20,070 nucleotides of DNA. Source: an uncultured Paracoccaceae bacterium. GTDB lineage: Bacteria > Pseudomonadota > Alphaproteobacteria > Rhodobacterales > Rhodobacteraceae. Below the pieces are notes generated by a model that was not told where the DNA came from, did no database searches, and saw only the letters and a program-made list of their open reading frames with translations. Position 1 is the first letter of the stretch; every line of letters starts with the position of its first letter. Location of the stretch: positions 1-20,070 of the forward strand of contig CALEZJ010000463.1 of assembly GCA_937927885.1 (NCBI GenBank), read 5' to 3'. This document shows positions 8,762-16,122 of this stretch, piece after piece. The position numbers and the translations under genes were made by a program.

Positions 8762-9085
8762 ATGCTGACCACCCTGCGCGCCGCCGCGATCGCCGCGGCC
8801 GCAACCCTGATCGCGATGCCCGCCTACGCGGACATCACCTTCCAGCTGAACAACAACACGTCGGTCGACATTCTCGAGTTCTACATCTCGTCGTCGGACT
8901 CCGATGAGTGGGGCGACGACATCCTCGGCGCCGACATTCTTGAAGCCGGCGGCGGCGGCCAGGTCACCATCCGCGAGGACGCGGGCTGCGAGTATGACAT
9001 CCGCGCCGTCTTCGTCGATGGCGAAGAATTGGAAGACTCGGTCAACATCTGCGAAATGAGCGAATACACCTTCACCGAAGAGTGA
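8762..9085 (+). CDS. Small secreted acidic protein of unknown function
   Basis: A 107-residue protein starting at the ATG at 8762 (MLTTLRAAAIAAAATLIAMPAYA), a clear Sec signal peptide with likely cleavage after AYA (residue 23). The mature part, about 84 residues, is very acidic (runs such as SSSDSDEWGDD and DGEELED) and has two cysteines, in GCEYDIRA and NICEMSEYTF, that could form one disulfide in the periplasm. It resembles small periplasmic proteins of unknown function in Rhodobacterales with an 'LxNNTS...CEYD...CE...YTF' layout. That likeness is from memory. The in-frame sequence upstream of the ATG lacks any signal-peptide or coding character, so an earlier start is rejected. The gene appears to stand alone, between a gene-poor region and a hairpin terminator. 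No function can be given. Confidence 0.82.
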   Translation: MLTTLRAAAIAAAATLIAMPAYADITFQLNNNTSVDILEFYISSSDSDEWGDDILGADILEAGGGGQVTIREDAGCEYDIRAVFVDGEELEDSVNICEMSEYTFTEE

Positions 9086-9107
9086 CACCACCCCATCGGG
9101 GATTTCG

Positions 9108-9139
9108 GGGCCGCGCGGGGAAACCCGTGCGGCCCTTGC
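9108..9139 (+). terminator. Hairpin terminator after the small secreted protein
   Basis: GGGCCGCGCGGG (9108-9119) pairs with CCCGTGCGGCCC (9124-9135) around GAAA: a 12-bp stem with one G-U pair and a stable GNRA tetraloop, 22 bases after the stop codon. Only TTG follows, so the U tract is minimal, but position and stability fit a rho-independent-like terminator. Confidence 0.65.
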
Positions 9140-9243
9140 ACATTGCGCCCATCCGGGCGCCCCGTCATCGACACAATCTGTCGCTACCGATTCGCCGGAG
9201 GGCGGGCGATACTCGGCCCCCTACGACCACGAAAGGGCCCGGC

Positions 9244-10692
9244 ATGAGCGAGCAGATTCACCCCGTTCTTCTGTGCGGCGGATCGGGCACGCGGCTGTGG
9301 CCCTTGTCGCGCAAGGCCTTCCCCAAGCAATTCACCCGCCTCACCGGTGACGAGAGTCTGTTCCAGCACTCGGCCCGGCGCCTTTCGGGCCCCGGTTTCG
9401 CCCCGCCCATGGTGGTGACCGCCGCCGATTTCCGCTTTGTCGTGGTCGAACAGCTGGCCGCCGTCCAGATCGCCCACGCCGCTATCCTGATCGAACCCGA
9501 GGCCCGCAACACTGCCCCGGCGATCCTGACCGCCGCCCTGTCGCTGGCCGCCCGGGACCCCGGCGCCCTGATGCTGATCGCCCCCTCGGACCATGTCATT
9601 CCCGATGACGCCCGCTTTCGCGCCGCCGTCGCCGCTGCCGCGCCCGAGGCCCGCGCCGGGCGGCTGGTGACCTTTGGCATCCGTCCCGACCGCGCGGAAA
9701 CCGGCTATGGCTGGCTGGAACTGCTGGCCCCGCCCGGCGAGGATTTCGCCCCGGTGCCGCAGCCCCTCGTGCGGTTTGTCGAAAAGCCCGACGCGGCGAC
9801 GGCCGAGGCGCTTCTGGCCTCGGGGCGGCATCTGTGGAATGCCGGGATCTTTCTGGTCTCGGTCCCTGCGCTGCTGGAGGCTTTCGCCGCCCATGCCCCC
9901 GACATGGTGCAACCTGCCCGCGAGGCCGTCGAACAGGCGCAGGCGGACCTGAGCTTTACCCGTCTCGCGCCCGCCCCCTTTGCCGCGCTGGCGTCGATTT
10001 CCATCGACTATGCGGTGATGGAGAAGGCGGGCAATCTCAGCGTGGTGCCTTACGGCGGGGCCTGGTCGGACCTGGGCGGCTGGGATGCCGTCTGGCGCGA
10101 GGCCGGGCCGGACGCGCAGGGCGTCGTCACCCATGGCGCCGCGACCGCCATCGACTGCCGCGACAGCCTGCTGCGGTCCGAACCCGAGGGGCCCCAGATC
10201 GTCGGGATCGGGGTCAGCGACCTGATTGCCGTGGCGATGCCCGATGCGGTGCTGGTCGCCCACCGGGACCGCGCGCAGGACGTGAAACTGGCGGTTGCCA
10301 GTCTCAAGGCGCGGGGCGCGCCCGAGGCCGAGACCTTTCCCCGAGATCACCGCCCCTGGGGCTGGTTCGAAAGCCTCGCCATCGGCGGGCGGTTCCAGGT
10401 CAAGCGCATCGTGGTCAAGCCGGGCGCGGCGCTGAGCCTGCAAAGCCACCACCACCGGGCCGAACACTGGATCGTCGTCGAGGGCACCGCGCGGGTCACC
10501 ATCGGCGAGACCACGCAACTGGTGACCGAGAACCAGTCCGTCTATATCCCGTTAGGCACAAGGCACCGGCTGGAGAACCCCGGCAAGCTGCCGCTGACGC
10601 TGATCGAGGTGCAGACCGGCGCCTATCTGGGCGAGGACGACATCATCCGTTATGAGGATGTCTATGCCCGCGGGCAGGGCGCGAAGGGGTGA
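9244..10692 (+). CDS. manC: Mannose-1-phosphate guanylyltransferase / mannose-6-phosphate isomerase
   Basis: A 482-residue bifunctional type II PMI-GMP enzyme of standard length. The N-terminal nucleotidyltransferase domain has CGGSGTRLWPLSR (11-23), the GTP-binding loop, then EPEARNTAPAIL, PSDHVI, VEKPD and LWNAGIFLV. The C-terminal cupin isomerase domain has RPWGWFESL and the metal-binding QSHHHRAEHW (400-409). It converts fructose-6-P to mannose-6-P and, after the phosphomannomutase step, mannose-1-P plus GTP to GDP-mannose in the cytoplasm. The start at 9244 (MSEQIHPVLLCGG) is preceded by GAAAGGG at an acceptable distance; the open frame extending upstream to 9082 crosses the previous gene's terminator and is not coding. 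manB follows after 10 bp, so the two form a GDP-mannose operon, presumably for exopolysaccharide or other glycans made elsewhere. Confidence 0.96.
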   Translation: MSEQIHPVLLCGGSGTRLWPLSRKAFPKQFTRLTGDESLFQHSARRLSGPGFAPPMVVTAADFRFVVVEQLAAVQIAHAAILIEPEARNTAPAILTAALSLAARDPGALMLIAPSDHVIPDDARFRAAVAAAAPEARAGRLVTFGIRPDRAETGYGWLELLAPPGEDFAPVPQPLVRFVEKPDAATAEALLASGRHLWNAGIFLVSVPALLEAFAAHAPDMVQPAREAVEQAQADLSFTRLAPAPFAALASISIDYAVMEKAGNLSVVPYGGAWSDLGGWDAVWREAGPDAQGVVTHGAATAIDCRDSLLRSEPEGPQIVGIGVSDLIAVAMPDAVLVAHRDRAQDVKLAVASLKARGAPEAETFPRDHRPWGWFESLAIGGRFQVKRIVVKPGAALSLQSHHHRAEHWIVVEGTARVTIGETTQLVTENQSVYIPLGTRHRLENPGKLPLTLIEVQTGAYLGEDDIIRYEDVYARGQGAKG

Positions 10693-10702
10693 GGGCCGAG
10701 GG

Positions 10703-12064
10703 ATGAATCTCGCCTGCTTCAAGGCCTATGACATTCGCGGGCGGCTGGGGGTCGATCTGGATGCCGGGATCGCCTTTCGCATCGGTCGTGGCTTTGCCCG
10801 GGCGCTGGGGGCGCGGCGGGTGGTGCTGGGGCGCGACATCCGCGAATCCTCGGTCGAACTGGCGGGGGCGGTCGCGCGGGCGCTGGTGGCAGAGGGATGC
10901 GAGGTGCTGGATCTGGGCCTTTCAGGCACCGAGGAGATGTATTTCGCCACCACCCGTTTCGGGGCCGATGGCGGGGTTTGCGTGACCGCCTCGCACAATC
11001 CGATGGATTACAACGGCATGAAGATGGTGCGCGCCGGATCGGCACCGCTGGATGCCGCGACGGGGCTGAGCACGATCAAGGCGCTGGCCGAGGCCGATGA
11101 TTTCGGCCCGGCCCGGCCCGGTGGATCGGTGCAGAATGTGGCGGGTCCGGCGCGGGCGGCCTATGTGCAGCGGGTGGTCGGCTTTGTCGATGTCGCCGCA
11201 CTCAACCCTCTGAAGATCCTCGTCAATGCCGGGAACGGAGCCGCCGGGCCGACCTTCGACGCCATCGCCGCGGAACTCGCCCGGCTTGGCGCGCCTCTGA
11301 GCTTCGTGCGGATGCACCACACCCCCGACGGGCGCTTTCCCCATGGCATCCCCAACCCGTTGCTGCCCGAAAACCGCCCCGCCACGGCTGAGGCCGTGCG
11401 CGAGGCGGGGGCCGATTTCGGCGTGGCCTGGGACGGCGATTTCGACCGGTGTTTCCTGTTCGATCACCGGGGCGATTTTGTCGACGGCGAGTATGTCGTC
11501 GGTCTGCTGGCCGAGGCCTTCCTGGCGCAGGAGCCGGGGGCGGCGATCATTCACGACCCCCGGGTGATCTGGAACACGCAGGATGTGGTGGCGCGCGCGG
11601 GCGGACGGGCGGTACAGGCGCGCACCGGGCACGCCTTTGTCAAACAGGCGATGCGCGATCACGGCGCGGTTTACGGCGGAGAGATGTCGGCGCATCATTA
11701 TTTCCGCGACTTCGTGCATTGCGACAGCGGCATGATCCCCTGGCTGGTGATCGCGGCGCTGGTCAGCGCCAAGGGGCCGCTGGCGCGTCAGGTCGCGGCG
11801 ATGCGGGCGGCGTTTCCGTCCTCGGGCGAGATCAATTTCCACCCTGCCGACCCCAAGGCCGCAATCGCCCGCGTCCGCGCCACCTTCGAGCCGCTGGCGC
11901 GGGGTGTCGACGAAACCGACGGGCTTTCCTTCGACATGGGCGGCTGGCGGTTCAACCTGCGCAGTTCCAACACCGAGCCGGTGGTGCGGCTGAACGTGGA
12001 ATCCCGGGGCGACGCGGGGGTGGTCGGCGAGGCCGTGCGCCGGATTTCGGCGCTGCTGGCCTAA
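10703..12064 (+). CDS. manB: Phosphomannomutase (ManB/CpsG)
   Basis: A 453-residue alpha-D-phosphohexomutase. The catalytic phosphoserine lies in TASHNP (Ser97), the metal loop is DGDFDR (244-249), the sugar-binding loop is GEMSAHHYF and the phosphate-binding loop is RSSNTEP near the C-terminus; all four are intact. It interconverts mannose-6-P and mannose-1-P in the cytoplasm, the middle step between the two activities of ManC. GEMSAHHYFRD fits phosphomannomutase rather than phosphoglucosamine mutase, which has a GEQSGH-type loop. The start at 10703 (MNLACFKAYDIRG) has GAGGG four bases upstream. Its TAA stop overlaps the TAG stop of the convergent aldolase gene within CTAA (12061-12064), leaving no space for an ordinary terminator. 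Confidence 0.96.
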   Translation: MNLACFKAYDIRGRLGVDLDAGIAFRIGRGFARALGARRVVLGRDIRESSVELAGAVARALVAEGCEVLDLGLSGTEEMYFATTRFGADGGVCVTASHNPMDYNGMKMVRAGSAPLDAATGLSTIKALAEADDFGPARPGGSVQNVAGPARAAYVQRVVGFVDVAALNPLKILVNAGNGAAGPTFDAIAAELARLGAPLSFVRMHHTPDGRFPHGIPNPLLPENRPATAEAVREAGADFGVAWDGDFDRCFLFDHRGDFVDGEYVVGLLAEAFLAQEPGAAIIHDPRVIWNTQDVVARAGGRAVQARTGHAFVKQAMRDHGAVYGGEMSAHHYFRDFVHCDSGMIPWLVIAALVSAKGPLARQVAAMRAAFPSSGEINFHPADPKAAIARVRATFEPLARGVDETDGLSFDMGGWRFNLRSSNTEPVVRLNVESRGDAGVVGEAVRRISALLA

Positions 12065-12810
12065 CCCCGCGACAACCCCTTGCGCAGTGCCAGAAGGTCG
12101 ATGTCGCGCGACACAAAGACCGCGCCGGCCGCGCAGGCCGCCTCGAACAGCGCCGGGTCCGGCGTCAGGATGCCCGGCGGCTTGCCCGCAGCCCGGATGC
12201 GCCGGATCGCATCGACCACCGCCGCACGCACCTCGGGGTGGCCCGGCTCGCCGGGATAGCCCATCGAGGCGGCGAGATCCGCAGGCCCGACAAAGATCCC
12301 GTCGATCCCCGGCACGGCCGCGATGGCCTCGATCTGCGCCACGGCCTCGACGGTTTCCACCTGCACCAGAAGGCAGATTTCGTCGCGCGCGCGCCGGTGA
12401 TAGCCCGGTATCCGCCCGAACCCCGACGCCCGCGTTGCCCCCGCCACCCCCCGGATCCCTTCAGGCGGATAGGTGACGGCGGCGACGGCCAGCGCGGCCT
12501 CGTCGGCGTTCTGGATCATCGGGATCAGGATGGTCTGCACCCCCAGATCGAGGATCTTCTTGATGTCGGCCACATTCAACGAGGCCGGGCGCACGAGGAC
12601 CGACACCGGCCAGGCCGCGGCCGCCTGCACCAGGGGCAGGATGCTGGTGGTGTTCAGCGGCGAGTGTTCGGTGTCGAACAGCATCCAGTCGAACCCGGCG
12701 CCCGCGATCATTTCGGCAACCGCGGTATCGCCGATCTGGCACCACACGCCATGCACCACCCGCATGTCGGCCAGCGCGGCCTTGAACTGGTTCCTCGGCA
12801 GATCCCGCAT
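12061..12810 (-). CDS. HpcH/HpaI-family class II aldolase, last gene of the anthranilate operon
   Basis: A 249-residue HpcH/HpaI aldolase. I place the start at the ATG at 12810 (MRDLPRNQFK), preceded by GAGGGGGG; an earlier in-frame ATG at 12825 would add MRGAP and has no ribosome site. The active-site set known from E. coli HpaI is present: His49 (FDTEHSP), Arg74 (VLVRPA), Glu152 (QVETVEA) and Asp178 (GPADLAASMG), the Glu and Asp binding the divalent metal. The family cleaves 4-hydroxy-2-oxo acids to pyruvate (or oxamate/glyoxylate analogues) and an aldehyde. It lies 52 bp after the CoA ligase on the same strand and is probably the distal gene of the operon. An aldolase is not part of the Azoarcus route as I know it, so it may act on a late fragment or belong to another pathway. 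Confidence 0.88.
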   Translation of the reverse strand: MRDLPRNQFKAALADMRVVHGVWCQIGDTAVAEMIAGAGFDWMLFDTEHSPLNTTSILPLVQAAAAWPVSVLVRPASLNVADIKKILDLGVQTILIPMIQNADEAALAVAAVTYPPEGIRGVAGATRASGFGRIPGYHRRARDEICLLVQVETVEAVAQIEAIAAVPGIDGIFVGPADLAASMGYPGEPGHPEVRAAVVDAIRRIRAAGKPPGILTPDPALFEAACAAGAVFVSRDIDLLALRKGLSRG

Positions 12811-12862
12811 CGGCGCCCCCCTCATTCTGGCGCCATCCTAGCGGGTACCGGGCCCTTGTCCA

Positions 12863-14482
12863 TCACCTGTCGCGCAACCGGAAACGCTGGATCTTGCCGG
12901 TCTGGGTCTTTGGCAGCGCCTCGGTGAAGATCACCGAGCGGGGATACTTATAGGGCGCGATCACCGATTTCACATGGTCCTGCAACAGCTTGACCATCAG
13001 CGCGTCGCCCGCCTGCCCCGCCGCCAGCACCACATGGGCCTGCACGATCTGCCCGCGGTCGGAATCCGGCACGCCGATCACCGCGCATTCGGCCACGGCC
13101 GGATGCGACAGCAGCGCCGCCTCGACCTCGGGGCCGGCGATGTTGTAACCGGCCGAGATGATCATGTCGTCCGAGCGCGCGGCAAAGTGGAACCGTCCTT
13201 CGTCATCCTGCCAGAAGCTGTCGCCCGTCAGGTTCCAGCCATCCCGCACATAGGCGCGCTGGCGCGCGTCGGCCATATAGCGACAGCCCGTCGGTCCGCG
13301 CACCGCCAGTCGCCCGACCTCGCCGCGCGGCAGTTCCTGCATGTCATCGCCGACGATGCGCGCCTCATACCCCGTCACCGGGCGGCCCGTGCAGCCGGGG
13401 CGGTGGTCGTCGAACCGGTTGGTCAGGAAGATGTGCAGCATTTCGGTCGCGCCGATCCCGTCCAGCATCGGCTTGCCGGTCTTCGCCTGCCATTCCTCGT
13501 AGACGGGTGCGGGCAGCGTCTCGCCCGCGCTGACGGCGGCGCGCAGCGAGGACAGGTCCGCCCCTTCCTCCATCGCGCGCAGCATGACGCGGTAGGCGGT
13601 GGGCGCGGTGAAACAGATCGTCGCGCGGTGTTCCTGAATGATGGAGATCAGGTTCGGCGGGCTCGCCTGTTCCAAAAGCGCCGCTGCCGCGCCAAAGCGC
13701 AGCGGGAAGATCGCGAGACCGCCCAGCCCGAAGGTGAAAGCGAGAGGGGGCGAGCCGACAAACACATCCTCGGGCGTGACGTTCAGAACCTCGCGCGCAT
13801 AGCCGTCGGCTATGATCAGAAGGTCGCGGTGGAAATGCATCGTCGCCTTGGGTTCACCCGTGGTGCCCGAGGTGAACCCGAGCAGCGCCACATCGTCGCG
13901 CCCGGTCTGAACCGCCTGAAACCGCACCGGTTTTTTCAGCGCGACGCGGTCCAGTTCGGCGTCATGGTTCGCCGTGCCATCGAACCCCACCACGGTCTTC
14001 AGAAACCGGCTGCCCTTCTGGCAGGTGACCAGTTCCTCCATCAGGCGGGTGTCGCACAGGGCATGGCTGATCTCGGCCTTGTCGACGATCGCCGTCAACT
14101 CGCCCGCGCGCAGCATCGGCATGGTGTTGACCACCACCGCGCCCGCCTTGGTCGCCGCCAGCCAGCAGGCCACCATTGCCGGATTGTTGGCACTGCGGAT
14201 CAGCACCCGGTTGCCGGGCTGAACACCGTAGTCCTCGATCAGGGCATGGGCGATGCGGTTCGACCAGTCGGAGAGTTCCTTGTAGGTCCGCGCCCGCCCG
14301 TTGCCGATCAGCGCGGTGTGGTCGCCGTAACCACGCTCGACCATGCGGTCGGTCAGTTCAACCGCCGCGTTCAGGCGTTCGGGGTATTCGAACCCATCGA
14401 GCCGGATCTGGGGCCAGTCCGCGGGAGCGGGCAGCCGGTCGCGGGTGAAGGTGTCGACATGAAAGCTCGGACCCAGTTGCAT
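12863..14482 (-). CDS. abmG: 2-aminobenzoate (anthranilate)-CoA ligase
   Basis: A 539-residue acyl-adenylate-forming enzyme. Motifs: P-loop FTSGTTGEPK (203-212), GIGATEMLHIF (342-352), GWNLTGDSFWQDDEGRFHF (415-433), the hinge RSDDMIISAGYNI and the C-terminal catalytic Lys530 in KTQTGKIQRF. The layout, including PPLAFTFGLGG and GIGATEMLHIF, is that of benzoate/2-aminobenzoate-CoA ligases rather than fatty-acid ligases. Its place in an operon with a 2-aminobenzoyl-CoA monooxygenase/reductase points to anthranilate: ATP + anthranilate + CoA gives 2-aminobenzoyl-CoA, the entry step. The start at 14482 (MQLGPSFHVDTF) has GAGGGGG overlapping the stop of the RidA gene; upstream in-frame sequence is a shadow of that gene. 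The symbol follows the Azoarcus naming as I remember it. Benzoate or a substituted benzoate remains possible from sequence alone. Confidence 0.88.
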   Translation of the reverse strand: MQLGPSFHVDTFTRDRLPAPADWPQIRLDGFEYPERLNAAVELTDRMVERGYGDHTALIGNGRARTYKELSDWSNRIAHALIEDYGVQPGNRVLIRSANNPAMVACWLAATKAGAVVVNTMPMLRAGELTAIVDKAEISHALCDTRLMEELVTCQKGSRFLKTVVGFDGTANHDAELDRVALKKPVRFQAVQTGRDDVALLGFTSGTTGEPKATMHFHRDLLIIADGYAREVLNVTPEDVFVGSPPLAFTFGLGGLAIFPLRFGAAAALLEQASPPNLISIIQEHRATICFTAPTAYRVMLRAMEEGADLSSLRAAVSAGETLPAPVYEEWQAKTGKPMLDGIGATEMLHIFLTNRFDDHRPGCTGRPVTGYEARIVGDDMQELPRGEVGRLAVRGPTGCRYMADARQRAYVRDGWNLTGDSFWQDDEGRFHFAARSDDMIISAGYNIAGPEVEAALLSHPAVAECAVIGVPDSDRGQIVQAHVVLAAGQAGDALMVKLLQDHVKSVIAPYKYPRSVIFTEALPKTQTGKIQRFRLRDR

Positions 14483-14492
14483 CGTTTCCCCC

Positions 14493-14888
14493 TCAGCGCG
14501 GAATGACCGCGGTCGCCTCGATTTCGACCTTGGCGCGGTCCTCGACCAGCGCCACCACCTGCACCAGCGCCATCGCCGGATAGACCCGTCCCAGAACGGC
14601 CTTGTAGGCGGCGCCCAGGTCCCTGAGATTGGCCAGATATTCCCGCTTGTCGGTGACATACCAGGTCAGCCGCACCAGATGTTCGGGGCGCGCGCCCGCT
14701 TCGGCCAGCACGGCGACAATGTTTTCAAGCGCCTGCCGGACCTGACCCACGAAATCGTCGGTCTCGAATTCGCAATCGGCATTCCAGCCGATCATGCCAC
14801 CGGTAAAGACCAGCCGCCCCTCGGCGGCGATGCCGTTGGCATAGCCGATCGCCGGTTTCCAGCTTTTCGGATGCAGGATCTCATGCAT
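14493..14888 (-). CDS. RidA/YjgF-family protein lacking the usual substrate Arg
   Basis: A 131-residue RidA (YjgF/YER057c/UK114) protein. The ATG at 14888 starts eight bases before the end of the acyl-CoA dehydrogenase gene (ATGCATGA overlap), so translation is probably coupled. The fold is evident: [42 protein letters not shown] and VEIEATAVI with its conserved Glu. The Arg that in RidA holds the carboxylate of 2-imino acids (PAR) is Met106 here (YPAM), so this is not a standard 2-iminobutanoate deaminase. Family members hydrolyse enamines/imines and release ammonia. The product of the flavoenzyme in this operon, 2-amino-5-oxocyclohex-1-ene-carbonyl-CoA, is an enamine with a thioester instead of a carboxylate, so I infer that this protein hydrolyses it. 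That role is a hypothesis; related proteins do occur in aromatic catabolic operons. Confidence 0.87.
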   Translation of the reverse strand: MHEILHPKSWKPAIGYANGIAAEGRLVFTGGMIGWNADCEFETDDFVGQVRQALENIVAVLAEAGARPEHLVRLTWYVTDKREYLANLRDLGAAYKAVLGRVYPAMALVQVVALVEDRAKVEIEATAVIPR

Positions 14889-16029
14889 GGGCGCCTCCAA
14901 GGATGCTGCGGGCGATGACGACGCGCTGCACGTCGCTGGCCCCTTCATAGATGCGCAAGGCGCGGATTTCGCGGTAGAGGCTTTCCACCATCGACCCCGT
15001 CCGCACCCCGTCCCCGCCGTGCAACTGAACCGCCATGTCGATGATCTCCTGAGCGGATTCGGTGGCATAGAGTTTCGCCATCGCCGCTTCGCGGGTGATG
15101 CGCGGGGCACCCTGATCCTTCGCCCAGGCGGCGCGGTAGACCAGCAGCGCGGCGGCGTCGATCTTCAAGGCCATGTCGGCCAGATGGCCCTGCACCATCT
15201 GCAGCTCGGCCAGCGGCGCGCCCTGAATGCGCCGCGACTGAACACGCGCCAGCGAGTCGTCCAGCGCGCGGCGGGCAAAGCCCAGCGCCGCCGCACCCAC
15301 GGTGGGCCGGAAGACGTCGAGCACCGACATTGCCAGCTTGAACCCCTCGCCTGCGCGGCCGATCAACGCCTCTTCGGGCAGGACCACCCCGTCCAGCCGC
15401 AGGGTCGCCAGCGGATGCGGCGCGATCACCTGCAACCGCTCGGCGATGCGCAGCCCCGTCACATCGGCGGGCATCAGAAAGGCCGACAGGCCGCGCGCAC
15501 CGGGCGCCTCGCCGGTGCGGGCAAAGATCACATAGAGATCGGCAATCCCGCCGTTCGATATCCAGGTCTTTTCGCCCTCGAGCCGCCAGCCCCCCGGCAC
15601 CCGAACCGCCGTCGTTGCCGTCGCCGCCACATCGCTGCCTGACCCCGGTTCGGTCAGGGCAAAGGCCGAAATTGCGGCCCCCGCCCGCGTCCGCTCCAGC
15701 CAGAGCCGCTGCGAGGGGCTGCCGAAGAGGCTGATCGCCCCCATCCCCAACCCCTGCATGGCAAAGGCGAAATCCGCCAGCCCGTCATGGCGCGCCAGCG
15801 TTTCGCGGATCAGCGCCAGCGATCGCACATCCAGCCGCTCACCGATCCCCGCGCCCGAGTGCCGCAGGAACCCCGCCGCGCCCAAAGCCGCCACCAGCCC
15901 CCGGCAGGCCGCATCCACATCGGTGTGATCCACCGGCAGGTTGGCCGCGCACCAGCCTTCCAGAGCCTCGGCCAAGTCCCGATGCCGTTCCTCGAAAAAC
16001 GGCCAGTCCAGAAAACTGCGATCACCCAT
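14881..16029 (-). CDS. Acyl-CoA dehydrogenase
   Basis: A 382-residue flavin acyl-CoA dehydrogenase of usual length. FAD and substrate motifs: [17 protein letters not shown] (first signature), [17 protein letters not shown], and near the C-terminus [35 protein letters not shown], where Glu362 is the probable catalytic base in the position used by short-chain enzymes. It oxidises an acyl-CoA to a 2,3-enoyl-CoA and passes electrons to ETF. In this operon the likely substrate is a cyclic or ring-opened CoA ester formed from anthranilate (inference). The start at 16029 ([12 protein letters not shown]) has GAGG about ten bases upstream. Two GC hairpins separate it from the crotonase gene upstream; the RidA gene overlaps its end by eight bases. 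Confidence 0.93.
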   Translation of the reverse strand: MGDRSFLDWPFFEERHRDLAEALEGWCAANLPVDHTDVDAACRGLVAALGAAGFLRHSGAGIGERLDVRSLALIRETLARHDGLADFAFAMQGLGMGAISLFGSPSQRLWLERTRAGAAISAFALTEPGSGSDVAATATTAVRVPGGWRLEGEKTWISNGGIADLYVIFARTGEAPGARGLSAFLMPADVTGLRIAERLQVIAPHPLATLRLDGVVLPEEALIGRAGEGFKLAMSVLDVFRPTVGAAALGFARRALDDSLARVQSRRIQGAPLAELQMVQGHLADMALKIDAAALLVYRAAWAKDQGAPRITREAAMAKLYATESAQEIIDMAVQLHGGDGVRTGSMVESLYREIRALRIYEGASDVQRVVIARSILGGAHA

Positions 16030-16058
16030 TCATCTGTCCTCAAATATCCACGGGGTTT

Positions 16059-16119
16059 CCAAAGGGGGGCGTGCCCCCCTTTGGCAAGGGGGGTTGGGGG
16101 GGCGAGCAGCCCCCCCCAA
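16059..16119 (-). repeat. Pair of strong GC hairpins inside the operon
   Basis: Hairpin A is a perfect 11-bp inverted repeat, CCAAAGGGGGG (16059-16069) with CCCCCCTTTGG (16074-16084), loop CGTG. Hairpin B pairs TTGGGGGGG (16094-16102) with CCCCCCCAA (16111-16119). They fill most of the only sizeable gap in the upstream half of the - strand operon, between the crotonase stop (16123) and the acyl-CoA dehydrogenase start (16029). On the transcribed strand B comes first, and no U tract follows A (AAACCCCG), so an ordinary terminator is unlikely. They may protect the upstream mRNA from 3' decay, partly attenuate transcription, or be a REP-like mobile hairpin. Confidence 0.75.
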
Positions 16120-16122
16120 GCC

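Noticed and set aside
12974..14506. A 510-codon open frame on the + strand opposite the CoA ligase
   Set aside because: No domain is recognisable, the composition is typical of an antisense shadow, and the - strand ligase is complete and well supported.
16059..16119. The hairpin pair as a CRISPR fragment or an IS end
   Set aside because: There are only two different hairpins, no repeat-spacer order, no transposase and no visible target-site duplication.
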